The notes beneath the pieces were generated by a model. That model was not told the origin of the DNA and did not search any database. It saw only the letters and a list, made by a program, of their open reading frames with translations. Of a DNA stretch of 34,629 nt, positions 9,021-16,423 are shown in pieces. The stretch is from Bacteroidota bacterium. GTDB taxonomy: Bacteria > Bacteroidota > Rhodothermia > Rhodothermales > UBA10348. The translations under genes were made by a program, and so were the position numbers. The stretch covers positions 1-34,629 of the forward strand of contig JAJCYQ010000016.1 of the NCBI GenBank assembly GCA_029262835.1, read 5' to 3'. Within the stretch, counting starts at the first letter, position 1; every line of letters starts with the position of its first letter.

Positions 9021-11039
9021 GTGCGACGCGTTTTCACAGCCGCGTTTGCGCTTGTGGCATTCGTGGCTGCGCCGGCCGCCCTCGGCCAGGATTTCGGACT
9101 GAACACCGGTCCCGACATAGGTCTGCCGAGCGACTATGTGACGTGGGCCGTTGATGTTGTTCCTGAGCGCGTTTCGCCCGGTAGAGCAGCCATTGTCCGC
9201 TTCACGGCGACGATTGAGGGAGAGGGGGACTGGAAAATGTACGCGCTCGACTCCGAGATGCCGGAGCGGACCGTAGGGGCCCGCCCATTCGGAGTAAAGG
9301 TCGACTGGTCGTCGCTTCCGGGTGGAATCGTACCCCGTCCGGATATGGGGCAGTCGCGCCCGGAACAGGGTCATGACGAAAACTTCGACATGACACTCAC
9401 GTGGTTCCACGACGAGGCCGTGTTTACGTCAGTCGTGGATGTCGACTCGGCCCTTGCCGATCAGGGGCCGGTCCACAATCTCGAGGCCAGCGTCCGGTAC
9501 CAAATATGCTCCGACGACTTCGGCGTGTGCCTGCGGCCTGAAACAGAGACGGTGCCGGTATCCCTGACGACAGCGTCTGCGGATGCAGAACTGGGCGCTG
9601 CACCGGATGACCTGGAGAAAGCCCTCGTGGCGTCCTATGGATCGGCGAGCTCCGCTGGCGACAATTATGGTTCAACTGGCGGTGGAAGTGCACCCATGGA
9701 GGGGATGGCTGGCTTTCTGCTTCTGGCGCTCGGCGCCGGTCTGGCATCGCTGCTTACACCGTGCGTTTTTCCGATGATTCCACTCACGGTATCGTATTTC
9801 ACGAAACATGCGGACGACCGGGCGGCGTCGGTTCGCCTGGCATCGACGTATGGGATATCGATCGTGGCAACGTTTACCGTCATCGGCATTGTCATGGCTA
9901 TTGTTGTCGGTGCGGCCGGTGCGCAGACCATTGCATCGAATCCGTTCGTAAACCTGTTCATCGCACTTGTCCTGGTGGTCTTTGGGCTGTCCCTGCTCGG
10001 GCTCTTTGAACTGCGGGTGCCGTCTGGGCTCTTGAACCGGGTGCATGCGCTCGGTTCGTCAACAGGAGGACACGGCGGAGTGATTTTCATGGGGCTCACG
10101 CTTACGCTCGTCTCCTTTTCGTGCACGGCGCCCTTTGTGGCCGGTCTACTGGCGGCAGCAGCGGGTGGGTCCTGGCTGTTCCCCGTCGCGGGAATGGTCG
10201 TGTACTCGGCCACGTTTGCGACGCCCTTCGTGCTCTTCGCGCTCTTTCCCAACGCGCTGCAACGCCTGCCCAAGTCCGGCTCCTGGATGAATGTTATCAA
10301 GGTGGTCCTGGGTTTCGTGGAACTGGCGGCTGCTGTGAAGTTTTTCTCCAATGCCGATCTGGTCTGGGGATGGGGCCTTCTGTCCCGTCCGTTGGGTATT
10401 GCCATTATCCTTGTCCTCTTTTTCCTTGCCGGGCTGTACCTGATTGGGAAACTGCGCCTGTCTCACGAACCGCCGGTGGAAAGTATTGGTGCGGGCCGGC
10501 TCATCGCTGCCACGACGTTTTTTGTATTGTCACTGTACATGCTCCCGGGCCTCCTTGGCTCGCCGCTGAATGCGCTCGACGCCTACCTGCCACCCCGACA
10601 GGCCACCGATACGGGGCTCTTTAACATGCTCGGCGCCAGTCCGGGGTCCGTGCCGGCCGGAGCAGATGACGGGTGGCACGTGGACGATATAGATGCTGCC
10701 GTCGCGGAAGCATCCGAGCGGGGGCTTCCTATCTTCGTTGACTTTACGGGCTATACGTGTACCAACTGCCGCGCCATGGAAACGAACGTGTTTCCAAGGG
10801 CGGAGGTGGCCGAGCGCCTGGCGAACAACTTTGTTCGGCTGAAGCTCTATACAGATGGTCCGGAGCGGGGCGATGAGTTTCATCGCTATCAACTCCGGCT
10901 GACCGGAATTGTGGCGCTGCCGACCTACGCGGTCGTCGCGCCAGATGGAGAAACACTGATACGCCGATCCTTCGGCATGATGAATGCAGAGCGGTTTGCC
11001 GCTTTTCTTGACGAAGGGTACAACCGCTTCAGGTCATAG
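9021..11039 (+). CDS. dsbD: Thiol:disulfide interchange protein DsbD
   Basis: DsbD moves reducing power from cytoplasmic thioredoxin across the inner membrane to periplasmic thiol proteins. From GTG 9021 the protein has 672 residues. It has a signal peptide (about 1-22, ending AAPAALGQ) and a periplasmic alpha domain with the Cys pair in YQICSDDFGVCLRP. The multi-helix CcdA-like domain carries its two redox cysteines in LTPCVFPMIPLT and SFSCTAPF. A C-terminal thioredoxin domain has the CxxC motif CTNC. All three redox modules are intact. GTG 8979 (14 more residues) and GTG 8937 (28 more) are alternative starts; 9021 places a normal n-region before the signal helix. The 3' end overlaps the convergent usp gene by 11 nt. 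Confidence 0.93.
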   Translation: MRRVFTAAFALVAFVAAPAALGQDFGLNTGPDIGLPSDYVTWAVDVVPERVSPGRAAIVRFTATIEGEGDWKMYALDSEMPERTVGARPFGVKVDWSSLPGGIVPRPDMGQSRPEQGHDENFDMTLTWFHDEAVFTSVVDVDSALADQGPVHNLEASVRYQICSDDFGVCLRPETETVPVSLTTASADAELGAAPDDLEKALVASYGSASSAGDNYGSTGGGSAPMEGMAGFLLLALGAGLASLLTPCVFPMIPLTVSYFTKHADDRAASVRLASTYGISIVATFTVIGIVMAIVVGAAGAQTIASNPFVNLFIALVLVVFGLSLLGLFELRVPSGLLNRVHALGSSTGGHGGVIFMGLTLTLVSFSCTAPFVAGLLAAAAGGSWLFPVAGMVVYSATFATPFVLFALFPNALQRLPKSGSWMNVIKVVLGFVELAAAVKFFSNADLVWGWGLLSRPLGIAIILVLFFLAGLYLIGKLRLSHEPPVESIGAGRLIAATTFFVLSLYMLPGLLGSPLNALDAYLPPRQATDTGLFNMLGASPGSVPAGADDGWHVDDIDAAVAEASERGLPIFVDFTGYTCTNCRAMETNVFPRAEVAERLANNFVRLKLYTDGPERGDEFHRYQLRLTGIVALPTYAVVAPDGETLIRRSFGMMNAERFAAFLDEGYNRFRS

Positions 11040-11478
11040 GCAGCAGGACGACCATCTGCTTCGATTCACGAGCGACGGTGTTGGTGACACTTCCAAGCAG
11101 CATGCGTTCTATGGCCGAATGCCGTGGCTTGCCGAGAAGAATCATATCTACTTCGAGACGCGCGGCATCTTCCAGAATGACGCGGGCCGGGTCGCCGCTG
11201 TGCAGGGCGGGTCGTACGGGGCGCTCGAAGCGTTGCTGCACGAAGGTGTCGAAATCGTGCTGTTCAGCCTCTACGATGCTTTCCTCCACGGTCGGATCAT
11301 ACAGGGCGTAGGAGACTTCTCCGAAACCACTCAGGGGATCCACGCCGAGTGGCGTTGTCGGGGTGGGAACATGGACATGCACCACGAACAGTTCGGCGTC
11401 GAGCCTGGACGCCAGGTTCTGTACGGCATCTGTAATGTAGGCAGGTTCTTTGAGATCGGTGGCGAAGAGCAGTTTCAT
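11029..11478 (-). CDS. Universal stress protein (UspA family)
   Basis: This 149-residue protein is a single Usp domain. It starts with MKLLFATDL, contains AELFVVHVHVP, and ends with the nucleotide loop region LLGKPRHSAIERMLLGSV and VVLLP. Usp proteins bind ATP or act as stress-linked regulators; the target here is unknown. The ATP-binding signature of the family is G-x2-G-x9-G-(S/T). Here the first Gly and the final Gly-Ser are present, but the second Gly is replaced by Arg, so nucleotide binding may be weakened. It overlaps the dsbD stop by 11 nt and is divergent from the rhomboid gene. Confidence 0.9.
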   Translation of the reverse strand: MKLLFATDLKEPAYITDAVQNLASRLDAELFVVHVHVPTPTTPLGVDPLSGFGEVSYALYDPTVEESIVEAEQHDFDTFVQQRFERPVRPALHSGDPARVILEDAARLEVDMILLGKPRHSAIERMLLGSVTNTVARESKQMVVLLPMT

Positions 11479-11647
11479 GACGTTTGGGGTGGCAGGTGGT
11501 TGTGACGGGGAGAGGACGTGGCTGTTCAATACGCTCTGGGTAGGGCTCCATTGTACGAGTGCCAACGGGTGCGCGCAAGGGAGGGAATCCTGTCCTCCTG
11601 CGTGACGTACATCGCTTCCACTGCCCACGATCCCATCGGAATCTGCC

Positions 11648-12259
11648 ATGTTTACAGAGACGCCTTTCACCATCCTCCTGATCCTCGTCAATCTGATGGT
11701 GAGCGGATATGCGCTGTGGGGAGACCAGAGCCTGATGGATCGTCTTTCCTTCAGACCGGCCCGGGTACTGCGCGACCGGGAGTACTATCGACTTTTGACG
11801 GCAGGATTTGTCCACGCTGGACCTGGCCACCTGGCCTTCAATATGCTGACATTGTTTTTCTTTGGTCCTGCACTCGAACAGCTCCTCGGATCGGCCGGAT
11901 TTCTGCTCGTGTATTTCGTGAGCGAGCTTGTGGCCCATGGGGTTACACTGTGGTGGCAAAAGGAGTCGCATGCCTACGCTGCCGTCGGAGCTTCGGGAGC
12001 CATCTCGGGCGTTCTATTGGCATTCTGCCTATTCCGGCCTTTCGACCGCATTGGATTGTTTTTTGCGATCTGGATGCCAGCATGGTTGTTTGCGGTCGGC
12101 TTCCTGGGCTTCTCGGTCTACGCGATGAAGCAGAGGCAGAAAGGGGCACTGGGCGGAATTGCACACGAAGCCCATTTGGGGGGAGCTATCGGTGGGCTCG
12201 TTACGACGCTGCTCCTGGAGCCGTCGGCACTATCCATTTTCCTTCGTCAGATTTTTTGA
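11648..12259 (+). CDS. Rhomboid family intramembrane serine protease
   Basis: Rhomboids cut transmembrane substrates inside the lipid bilayer. The 203-residue protein has about six hydrophobic segments. It carries the oxyanion pair in HLAFN (His61, Asn65), the catalytic Ser116 in GASGAISG on one helix, and the catalytic His176 in HEAHLGGAIGG on the last helix. All catalytic residues are thus present. The partner substrate cannot be told from the context. It is the last protein gene before the non-coding RNA island. Confidence 0.93.
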   Translation: MFTETPFTILLILVNLMVSGYALWGDQSLMDRLSFRPARVLRDREYYRLLTAGFVHAGPGHLAFNMLTLFFFGPALEQLLGSAGFLLVYFVSELVAHGVTLWWQKESHAYAAVGASGAISGVLLAFCLFRPFDRIGLFFAIWMPAWLFAVGFLGFSVYAMKQRQKGALGGIAHEAHLGGAIGGLVTTLLLEPSALSIFLRQIF

Positions 12260-12347
12260 CATCCGTTATTGCGCTAGCTACTTGGGTGGTTTAAAAGGGT
12301 GTTCCTGCTGTTCTGAAGTCCATGTGGGTCAGGATGCCGTTATTGGA

Positions 12348-12380
12348 TTTGGAGATGCGGCGTTCTTTTATGTACCTTGC
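12348..12380 (+). promoter_or_regulatory. Bacteroidota-type promoter (TTTG-N21-TACCTTGC)
   Basis: TTTG at 12348-12351 and TACCTTG at 12373-12379 are separated by 21 nt, as in the -33 TTTG / -7 TAnnTTTG promoters of Bacteroidota. The predicted start lies near 12386, about 60 nt before a strong terminator, so it appears to serve a short RNA and not a protein gene. Confidence 0.5.
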
Positions 12381-12385
12381 CGCCA

Positions 12386-12482
12386 CTCATGCCGCCTGGT
12401 TCAAAGCCGTTCTGGCTTACTCAGTCGCGCAGTGACTATGGGCAGTGAAGGGCCCGGCCGCCAGGCCGGGCCCTTCACATTT
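12386..12482 (+). ncRNA. Candidate small RNA (about 95 nt) ending in a strong terminator
   Basis: Between the promoter at 12348-12380 and the terminator at 12445-12485 there are two further hairpins: AAGCC/GGCTT with a 5-nt loop (12404-12418) and AGTC/GACT with a 7-nt loop (12423-12437). No open frame of useful length or ribosome-binding site is present. It does not show the GGAAG...AGCAG core of SRP RNA. It may instead be a processed 3' end of the rhomboid mRNA. The start is predicted from the promoter only. Confidence 0.45.
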
Positions 12483-12485
12483 TAT
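12445..12485 (+). terminator. Rho-independent terminator, 15-bp perfect stem
   Basis: The arms GTGAAGGGCCCGGCC (12445-12459) and GGCCGGGCCCTTCAC (12464-12478) are exact complements around a 4-nt GCCA loop and are followed by ATTTTAT. The T-rich tract exists only on the plus strand, so it stops transcription running rightwards from the rhomboid gene or from the small RNA. Confidence 0.85.
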
Positions 12486-12518
12486 GCCAGCAGCGCGCAT
12501 GGGGGTACACCGGTGGCA

Positions 12519-12551
12519 TGTGGACAACCGTGTGGACAACCGTGTGAACTC
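12519..12551 (+). repeat. Tandem 12-mer TGTGGACAACCG, DnaA-box-like
   Basis: TGTGGACAACCG occurs twice head to tail (12519-12530, 12531-12542), and a third, decayed copy begins TGTGAACTC. The core TGTGGACAA is the complement of TTGTCCACA, a DnaA box form known from actinobacteria, and differs by one base from the enterobacterial box. An AT-rich stretch and a promoter follow directly. The regulator is not shown by the sequence itself. Confidence 0.6.
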
Positions 12552-12569
12552 TTTGTTGAATAGTCAGCG

Positions 12570-12598
12570 TTGACTTGACATCCATTTGGATTTATAAT
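12570..12598 (+). promoter_or_regulatory. Near-consensus sigma-70 promoter with a palindrome in the spacer
   Basis: TTGACT (12570-12575) and TATAAT (12593-12598) are 17 nt apart, the optimal spacing. The predicted start is about 12605, the first base before the GTGCC/GGCAC hairpin. The spacer holds the inverted repeat ATCCA-TT-TGGAT (12580-12591), a possible operator where a bound protein would block or twist the promoter. Confidence 0.6.
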
Positions 12599-12604
12599 TC
12601 TCCC

Positions 12605-13148
12605 AGTGCCTGACGGCACCGTTCCTTGACGCGACTGAGTCTTTAGGCTGCATGAGAAGTTTCTCACGCAATTACGCATTGCACGTGCTGCCGACTGTTG
12701 AATAGGCATCTCTCGGCTGTGTACGGGCCGAGACGCCAGGAAGGTGTTGCACTTCATTGGACCTCCGGGTCGGTGGGGTGTGGCAGGTGAACCTGCGCGT
12801 CGCGAGCCGTACCCGGTGGGCGGGCCCCACAAAGGGTGCGTTCGGATGCAAGGACACGACAGGCTATCACGCGTCACCGGCCGGGCGTTTTTCGGAGCGG
12901 ACTGGCTGTGTGAGGCGCTGAGGCGCGGAGAGACATCATCTATCGTGTGCCCATGCGATGGAGAACCTGCTGACGGTTCACTTCGGTGATCGTCGGTTGG
13001 CGGAACAGGGCCTTGTGTGCTGTTCCATCCACCAAAAGACAAGAACCTTCCTTCGGGAAGGTTCTCGCGTCGGGAGAACATTTGGCCGGTCGTTTCGAAA
13101 GAGGCGGCTGTCCGCAAAAAAGCCACCCGGTTTCGGGTGGCTTTTTTT
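12605..13148 (+). ncRNA. Candidate large structured non-coding RNA (about 545 nt), unknown class
   Basis: The transcript predicted from the promoter at 12570-12598 to the terminator at 13116-13148 is dense in perfect hairpins. A long-range helix pairs 12621-12633 with 13066-13079 (13 bp, two G-T pairs, one bulged A), enclosing about 430 nt. Inside are stems at 12652-12665, 12668-12682, 12711-12733, 12760-12771, 12783-12796, 12816-12830, 12972-12994 (TTCG loop), 13002-13026 and 13042-13065 (10 bp, TTCG loop, stacked directly on the closing helix). Hallmarks of RNase P RNA (ACAGAA..GGCTTA), tmRNA (GGTTCGAATCC), and SRP RNA (GGAAGGAAGCAG) were looked for on both strands and not seen. The fold is hand-drawn and not energy-tested. 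Confidence 0.6.
13116..13148. terminator. Bidirectional rho-independent terminator
   Basis: Six A residues, the stem GCCACCCG/CGGGTGGC (13122-13129, 13134-13141) with a GTTT loop, and seven T residues form a hairpin with a T tract on both strands. On the plus strand it ends the large RNA. On the minus strand it ends the operon whose last gene, the HAD phosphatase, stops 36 nt away. Confidence 0.9.
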
Positions 13149-13183
13149 GTTTCGGGGCCATGGCGCGAAATCCTCAGCTCGTA

Positions 13184-13888
13184 TCAGGCCCTTACACATC
13201 CGAGTCGCTCTGCCAGCTCCGTCCAGTCGTGGAACGACCACACCTGCGGTGAGTCGTGCTCGTCACCCCGGTACCAGGCGACCTGCCAACCTGCTCCAAG
13301 ACCGCCGGCGACGTCCGAAGTAAGTGAGTCCCCAACGTAGAGCAGGTTATGGGCTGTATGGCCACAAAGCTGCTCCGCGTGACGAAACAGGCGCACATCC
13401 GGCTTGAGGACACCTACTTCCTCACTGACGACAATGTGTGCACAGGCCTGACCCAATTCAGGGAATTGCCGGAGTTTCGCGCGCTGTACTTCTGTAAAAC
13501 CGTTGGTCATGAGCCCGACAGGTACGCGCGCTGCAATGCGCATCAGTGCATCGCCCGCGCCATCCACCCAACTCCAATGCTGGGCGTACAGGCGGAGGTA
13601 CTCATCGGCCAGGGCGGCGGCGTGTGGTGCTGCCGATGGGTTCACATCATCGATGAGCAGTTCGAATCGACCATACTTGGCGCCATCCTTGGTGCGCTTG
13701 CCCGCGGCATACTCCGACCAGACACGCCGGTTGACCTGGGCATAGGCAGTCAGTATATCGCCGTGCGCCGCATCTCCAAAAATATGTGGATGTGCTTCCC
13801 AGAGCGCAGCGAGCGCCCGGGATTCAGCGCCCTTGTGGTCGAGCAGCGTGTCATCGAGATCAAACCAGACGTACCGCACATCGTTCAT
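13184..13888 (-). CDS. HAD-superfamily hydrolase, YjjG-like nucleotidase
   Basis: The 234-residue protein has the four HAD motifs: DLDDTLLDH with nucleophile Asp10 and Asp12, LMTNGF as motif II, the motif III lysine in VLKPDVRLF, and VGDSLTSDV as motif IV. A helical cap is inserted after motif I. This layout matches the YjjG/5'-nucleotidase group, which dephosphorylates (often non-canonical) nucleotides; the substrate here is not determined. Its ATG overlaps the stop of the GNAT-like gene by 4 nt (ATGA), so translation is coupled. Its place in a sphingolipid operon leaves open a lipid-phosphate or other phosphomonoester substrate. Confidence 0.85.
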   Translation of the reverse strand: MNDVRYVWFDLDDTLLDHKGAESRALAALWEAHPHIFGDAAHGDILTAYAQVNRRVWSEYAAGKRTKDGAKYGRFELLIDDVNPSAAPHAAALADEYLRLYAQHWSWVDGAGDALMRIAARVPVGLMTNGFTEVQRAKLRQFPELGQACAHIVVSEEVGVLKPDVRLFRHAEQLCGHTAHNLLYVGDSLTSDVAGGLGAGWQVAWYRGDEHDSPQVWSFHDWTELAERLGCVRA

Positions 13889-15021
13889 GGGAGTCGCATT
13901 TCGTAGAGTCCATATTCCTTGTCGACCGCTGAATTGAGGGCCGACAGAGCGCTCTTCAGGCGGCTGTTCGAATCGAGGACCCAACTCATTTCGCAGCCGG
14001 TAATGCCCATGCGGCGGCCCTTCTGGATGGTTTCGTTGATGACCAGCGCATCGAGTCCACGTCCGTGGTAAGAGCGACGCACACCCATGAGGGGCATGCG
14101 GATTTCGCGGATGACGCCGCTCTTGGCAAGCAGAAGCAGCTTCGCGAGTCCGAATGGAAGCAGGCGGCCATCCGGGAGCGTCTTGAGAGCATAATTCAGG
14201 TCGGGCAGAGAGACGGCGAACGCAACGGGTGTGCCCTCATCCTCGACGAGCACGACGAGGCGGGGGTCCACGATCTGCTTCATGTCTTTTGCAAGGTGAT
14301 CGAATTCCGCGTTCGTCATGGGTACGTGGCCCCAGTTGTCAGACCACGCCTCATTGTATATTTCCCGGATGTAGGCGGCATCGCGCGCGAAGTGATTCAT
14401 GTCAAGGTTGCGCACGCGAAGGCCGGGGTAGCGCCGCAGGACGAGTTCCGATCCGCGCTTCAGCTTGGCATCCTGGAGGTATTTGATATTGGTGTAGTAG
14501 GCCCACATGGTCATGGCCCGCTCAAACCCGAATGCCAGCAGATGCTCCTCGTACCAGGGATGATTGTACGGCATGAGGATGGCCGGCTGGCTTTCGAACC
14601 CGTCAACAAGTAGTCCGGCCGTGTCGTTCAGGGACGGGTTGGCTGGTCCCCGGACGTGCGTCAGCCCCCGGGCTTTAAGCCATGCGGCGGCCGCTGACAG
14701 CAGAGCGTTGGATACAGCCGGATCCGGACTTGTCTCGAAGAAGCCGAAAAACCCGGTGCTGTCATTGTACTTGCGCAGATGTTCGCCATTCACAATCGCG
14801 GCAATGCGCCCTACAACCTGACCACCGGCCGCGCGGGCCAGGAAGAGCTCCATGTCGCCGTGTTCAAAAAACGGATTCTTCTTTCGGCTCAGAATATTCC
14901 TGGTGTCCATGCGAAGCGGCGGGACCCAGAACGGTGCATCCCTATAGGCGTCGTACGGATACTGGATGAATGCCCGCAGGTCCCGGCGCGAGGTGACCGG
15001 ATTGACCACCGTGTCTGACAT
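13885..15021 (-). CDS. GNAT-fold acyltransferase-like protein (YghO-like), candidate ceramide N-acyltransferase
   Basis: The 378-residue protein contains GNAT-like segments, with a central GPANPSLNDTAGLLVDGF block, the MPYNHPWYEEHLLAFGFE block, and a C-terminal RRSYHGRGLDALVI that resembles the acyl-CoA pyrophosphate loop (R-x-x-G-x-G/A). This long form is like the YghO group. In bacteria that make sphingolipids, a GNAT-like protein encoded near serine palmitoyltransferase is reported to act as ceramide synthase (established for other species, from memory). Its ATG overlaps the stop of the SPT gene by 1 nt, so the two are made together. The role in acylating the sphingoid base is inferred from this pairing. 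Confidence 0.7.
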   Translation of the reverse strand: MSDTVVNPVTSRRDLRAFIQYPYDAYRDAPFWVPPLRMDTRNILSRKKNPFFEHGDMELFLARAAGGQVVGRIAAIVNGEHLRKYNDSTGFFGFFETSPDPAVSNALLSAAAAWLKARGLTHVRGPANPSLNDTAGLLVDGFESQPAILMPYNHPWYEEHLLAFGFERAMTMWAYYTNIKYLQDAKLKRGSELVLRRYPGLRVRNLDMNHFARDAAYIREIYNEAWSDNWGHVPMTNAEFDHLAKDMKQIVDPRLVVLVEDEGTPVAFAVSLPDLNYALKTLPDGRLLPFGLAKLLLLAKSGVIREIRMPLMGVRRSYHGRGLDALVINETIQKGRRMGITGCEMSWVLDSNSRLKSALSALNSAVDKEYGLYEMRLP

Positions 15022-16319
15022 CAGGCCGCACTGCCGTTGCTGGAGACAATACCGTGCTTGCGCCCAACGCGGTAGAAGGCGTCGAGAATGAAATCCAGGT
15101 CCTCGTTCGTGTGCGTTGCCATGTAGGAGGTGCGCAGCACCGATTGCCCGGTCGGCACGGCGGGAGGAACGACGGCGTTCACGAACACGCCAGCGTCGAG
15201 CAGGTCACGCCACATCTCGAAGCACGTTCGCATGTTGCCCGCCACGACGGGAATGATGGGTGACTGACTCGTCCATACATTGAAACCGGCGCTCCGAAAG
15301 CCTTCCCGCATGTAATCGGAGATTTCCCACAGCCGATCAAGGCGCCAGGGCTCCTCCTCCAGTATTTCCAGGCATTTCAGCACCGTCGCCACGTTCGATG
15401 GGGGCATGGATGCGGAGAAAATATGGGCGGAACTCGTGTGACGGATATATTCAATCACATCAGCATCGCCGACGCAGAAGCCGCCGAGCGAGGCGAAACT
15501 CTTCGAAAATGTGCCCGTGGTCAAGTGGACACGATCTCCAAGATCGAAGTGGGCGGCGGTACCGCGGCCACCGGGTCCGATTACGCCTACTGCATGGGCG
15601 TCGTCGGACATCAACACGGCGTCGAATTCTTCGGCAAGGTCTGCCAGCTCCGGCAGCTGAGCCATCACGCCGTTCATGGAAAAGACACCGTCGGTGACGA
15701 TGAGGCGGCCTGCATCCGGATTTTCCAGGTAGGAGCGCTCAAGCAGCAGGCGCAGGTGTTTCAGGTCGTTGTGCCGGAATCGGACGGTTTCCGCCCGGGC
15801 GAGTTGCGTGCCAGCTACGATGCAGGCATGGTTGTCCTTGTCGGAATAGATGAAGTCTCCTTTGCCAGCGAGAGACTGGATGACTCCTTCGTTGGTCATG
15901 TAGCCGGTCGAGAACAGCACGCAGGCCTCGCGTCCCATGAATCGCGCGAGGCGCTCTTCGAGTTGGATATGCAGGTCCAGTGTCCCGTTCAGGAAGCGAC
16001 TTCCTGTGCAGCCGGTCCCGTACTTGTGGATGGCGGCCTCGGCGGCTTCACGAACACGTTGGTCGGAGAGCAGGCCCAGGTAGTTGTTGGACCCGGCCAT
16101 GATGATCTCCCGCCCGTTCATGATGGCCCGCGTACCATCGTTGCGCTCTATGGGGCGAAAATACGGGTAGAGACCGGCTGCCTTGACCTGCGCATACAGT
16201 CCCGACTCGTCGAAAAATGCATGGCATTTCCTGAACAGACCAGGCTCGCTGGTCCTGGCCGTAGCGGTCGCATCCGTCAGTTCCGGAATGGAGCCAATTG
16301 AATTGTTGCCGTGGGGCAT
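15021..16319 (-). CDS. spt: Serine palmitoyltransferase (alpha-oxoamine synthase family)
   Basis: This PLP enzyme condenses serine with palmitoyl-CoA (or acyl-ACP) to 3-ketosphinganine, the first step of sphingolipid synthesis. From ATG 16319 it has 432 residues. It contains GLYPYFRPIE and IMAGSNNYLGL near the N-terminus, HACIVAG, the PLP-binding SDDAHAVGVIG, and the Schiff-base lysine in GTFSKSFASLGGF. The GLYPYFRPIE opening is as in Bacteroidota SPT and argues against its sisters AONS and KBL. A longer frame to 16427 would overlap the preceding gene by 4 nt, but similarity begins only after 16319. It is followed by the GNAT-like gene with a 1-nt overlap. Confidence 0.85.
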   Translation of the reverse strand: MPHGNNSIGSIPELTDATATARTSEPGLFRKCHAFFDESGLYAQVKAAGLYPYFRPIERNDGTRAIMNGREIIMAGSNNYLGLLSDQRVREAAEAAIHKYGTGCTGSRFLNGTLDLHIQLEERLARFMGREACVLFSTGYMTNEGVIQSLAGKGDFIYSDKDNHACIVAGTQLARAETVRFRHNDLKHLRLLLERSYLENPDAGRLIVTDGVFSMNGVMAQLPELADLAEEFDAVLMSDDAHAVGVIGPGGRGTAAHFDLGDRVHLTTGTFSKSFASLGGFCVGDADVIEYIRHTSSAHIFSASMPPSNVATVLKCLEILEEEPWRLDRLWEISDYMREGFRSAGFNVWTSQSPIIPVVAGNMRTCFEMWRDLLDAGVFVNAVVPPAVPTGQSVLRTSYMATHTNEDLDFILDAFYRVGRKHGIVSSNGSAA

Positions 16320-16423
16320 GATGGGTTCGTTCAGTGGTAGGAAGTCGTCCTGCGGATGGTCATGGGACGTATTGTGATGGAACAGGTTACAACGACGGGG
16401 AGCCGGGTTCGCACGCTGCCGTG

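Larger units (their letters stand above)
12260..13183. other. Protein-free RNA island between the rhomboid and HAD genes
   Basis: This is the only stretch over 300 nt without a convincing protein. It holds, in order, a Bacteroidota-type promoter, a small RNA candidate ending in a perfect 15-bp terminator, a tandem 12-mer repeat resembling DnaA boxes, a TTGACT-17-TATAAT promoter, a large hairpin-dense RNA candidate and a bidirectional terminator. Open frames that cross it on either strand run through the hairpins and show no domain. Confidence 0.75.

Noticed and set aside
9795-9809. A parS-like TATTTCACGAAACA inside dsbD
   Set aside because: The palindrome lacks the central two bases of parS (TGTTTCACGTGAAACA) and lies within a coding region; a chance match is more likely.
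12482-13126. A 214-codon open frame on the minus strand across the RNA island
   Set aside because: It runs through the RNA hairpins and the DnaA-like repeats, is rich in Arg, Ser, Pro and Gly, and shows no domain or ribosome-binding site.
12260-13183. RNase P RNA, tmRNA, SRP RNA or 6S RNA in the island
   Set aside because: The conserved RNase P, tmRNA T-arm and SRP core sequences were looked for on both strands and not found. A divergent member cannot be excluded without a covariance search.
15423-16301. A 292-codon plus-strand frame antisense to serine palmitoyltransferase
   Set aside because: It has no domain, and the opposite strand carries an intact PLP enzyme with all key residues.
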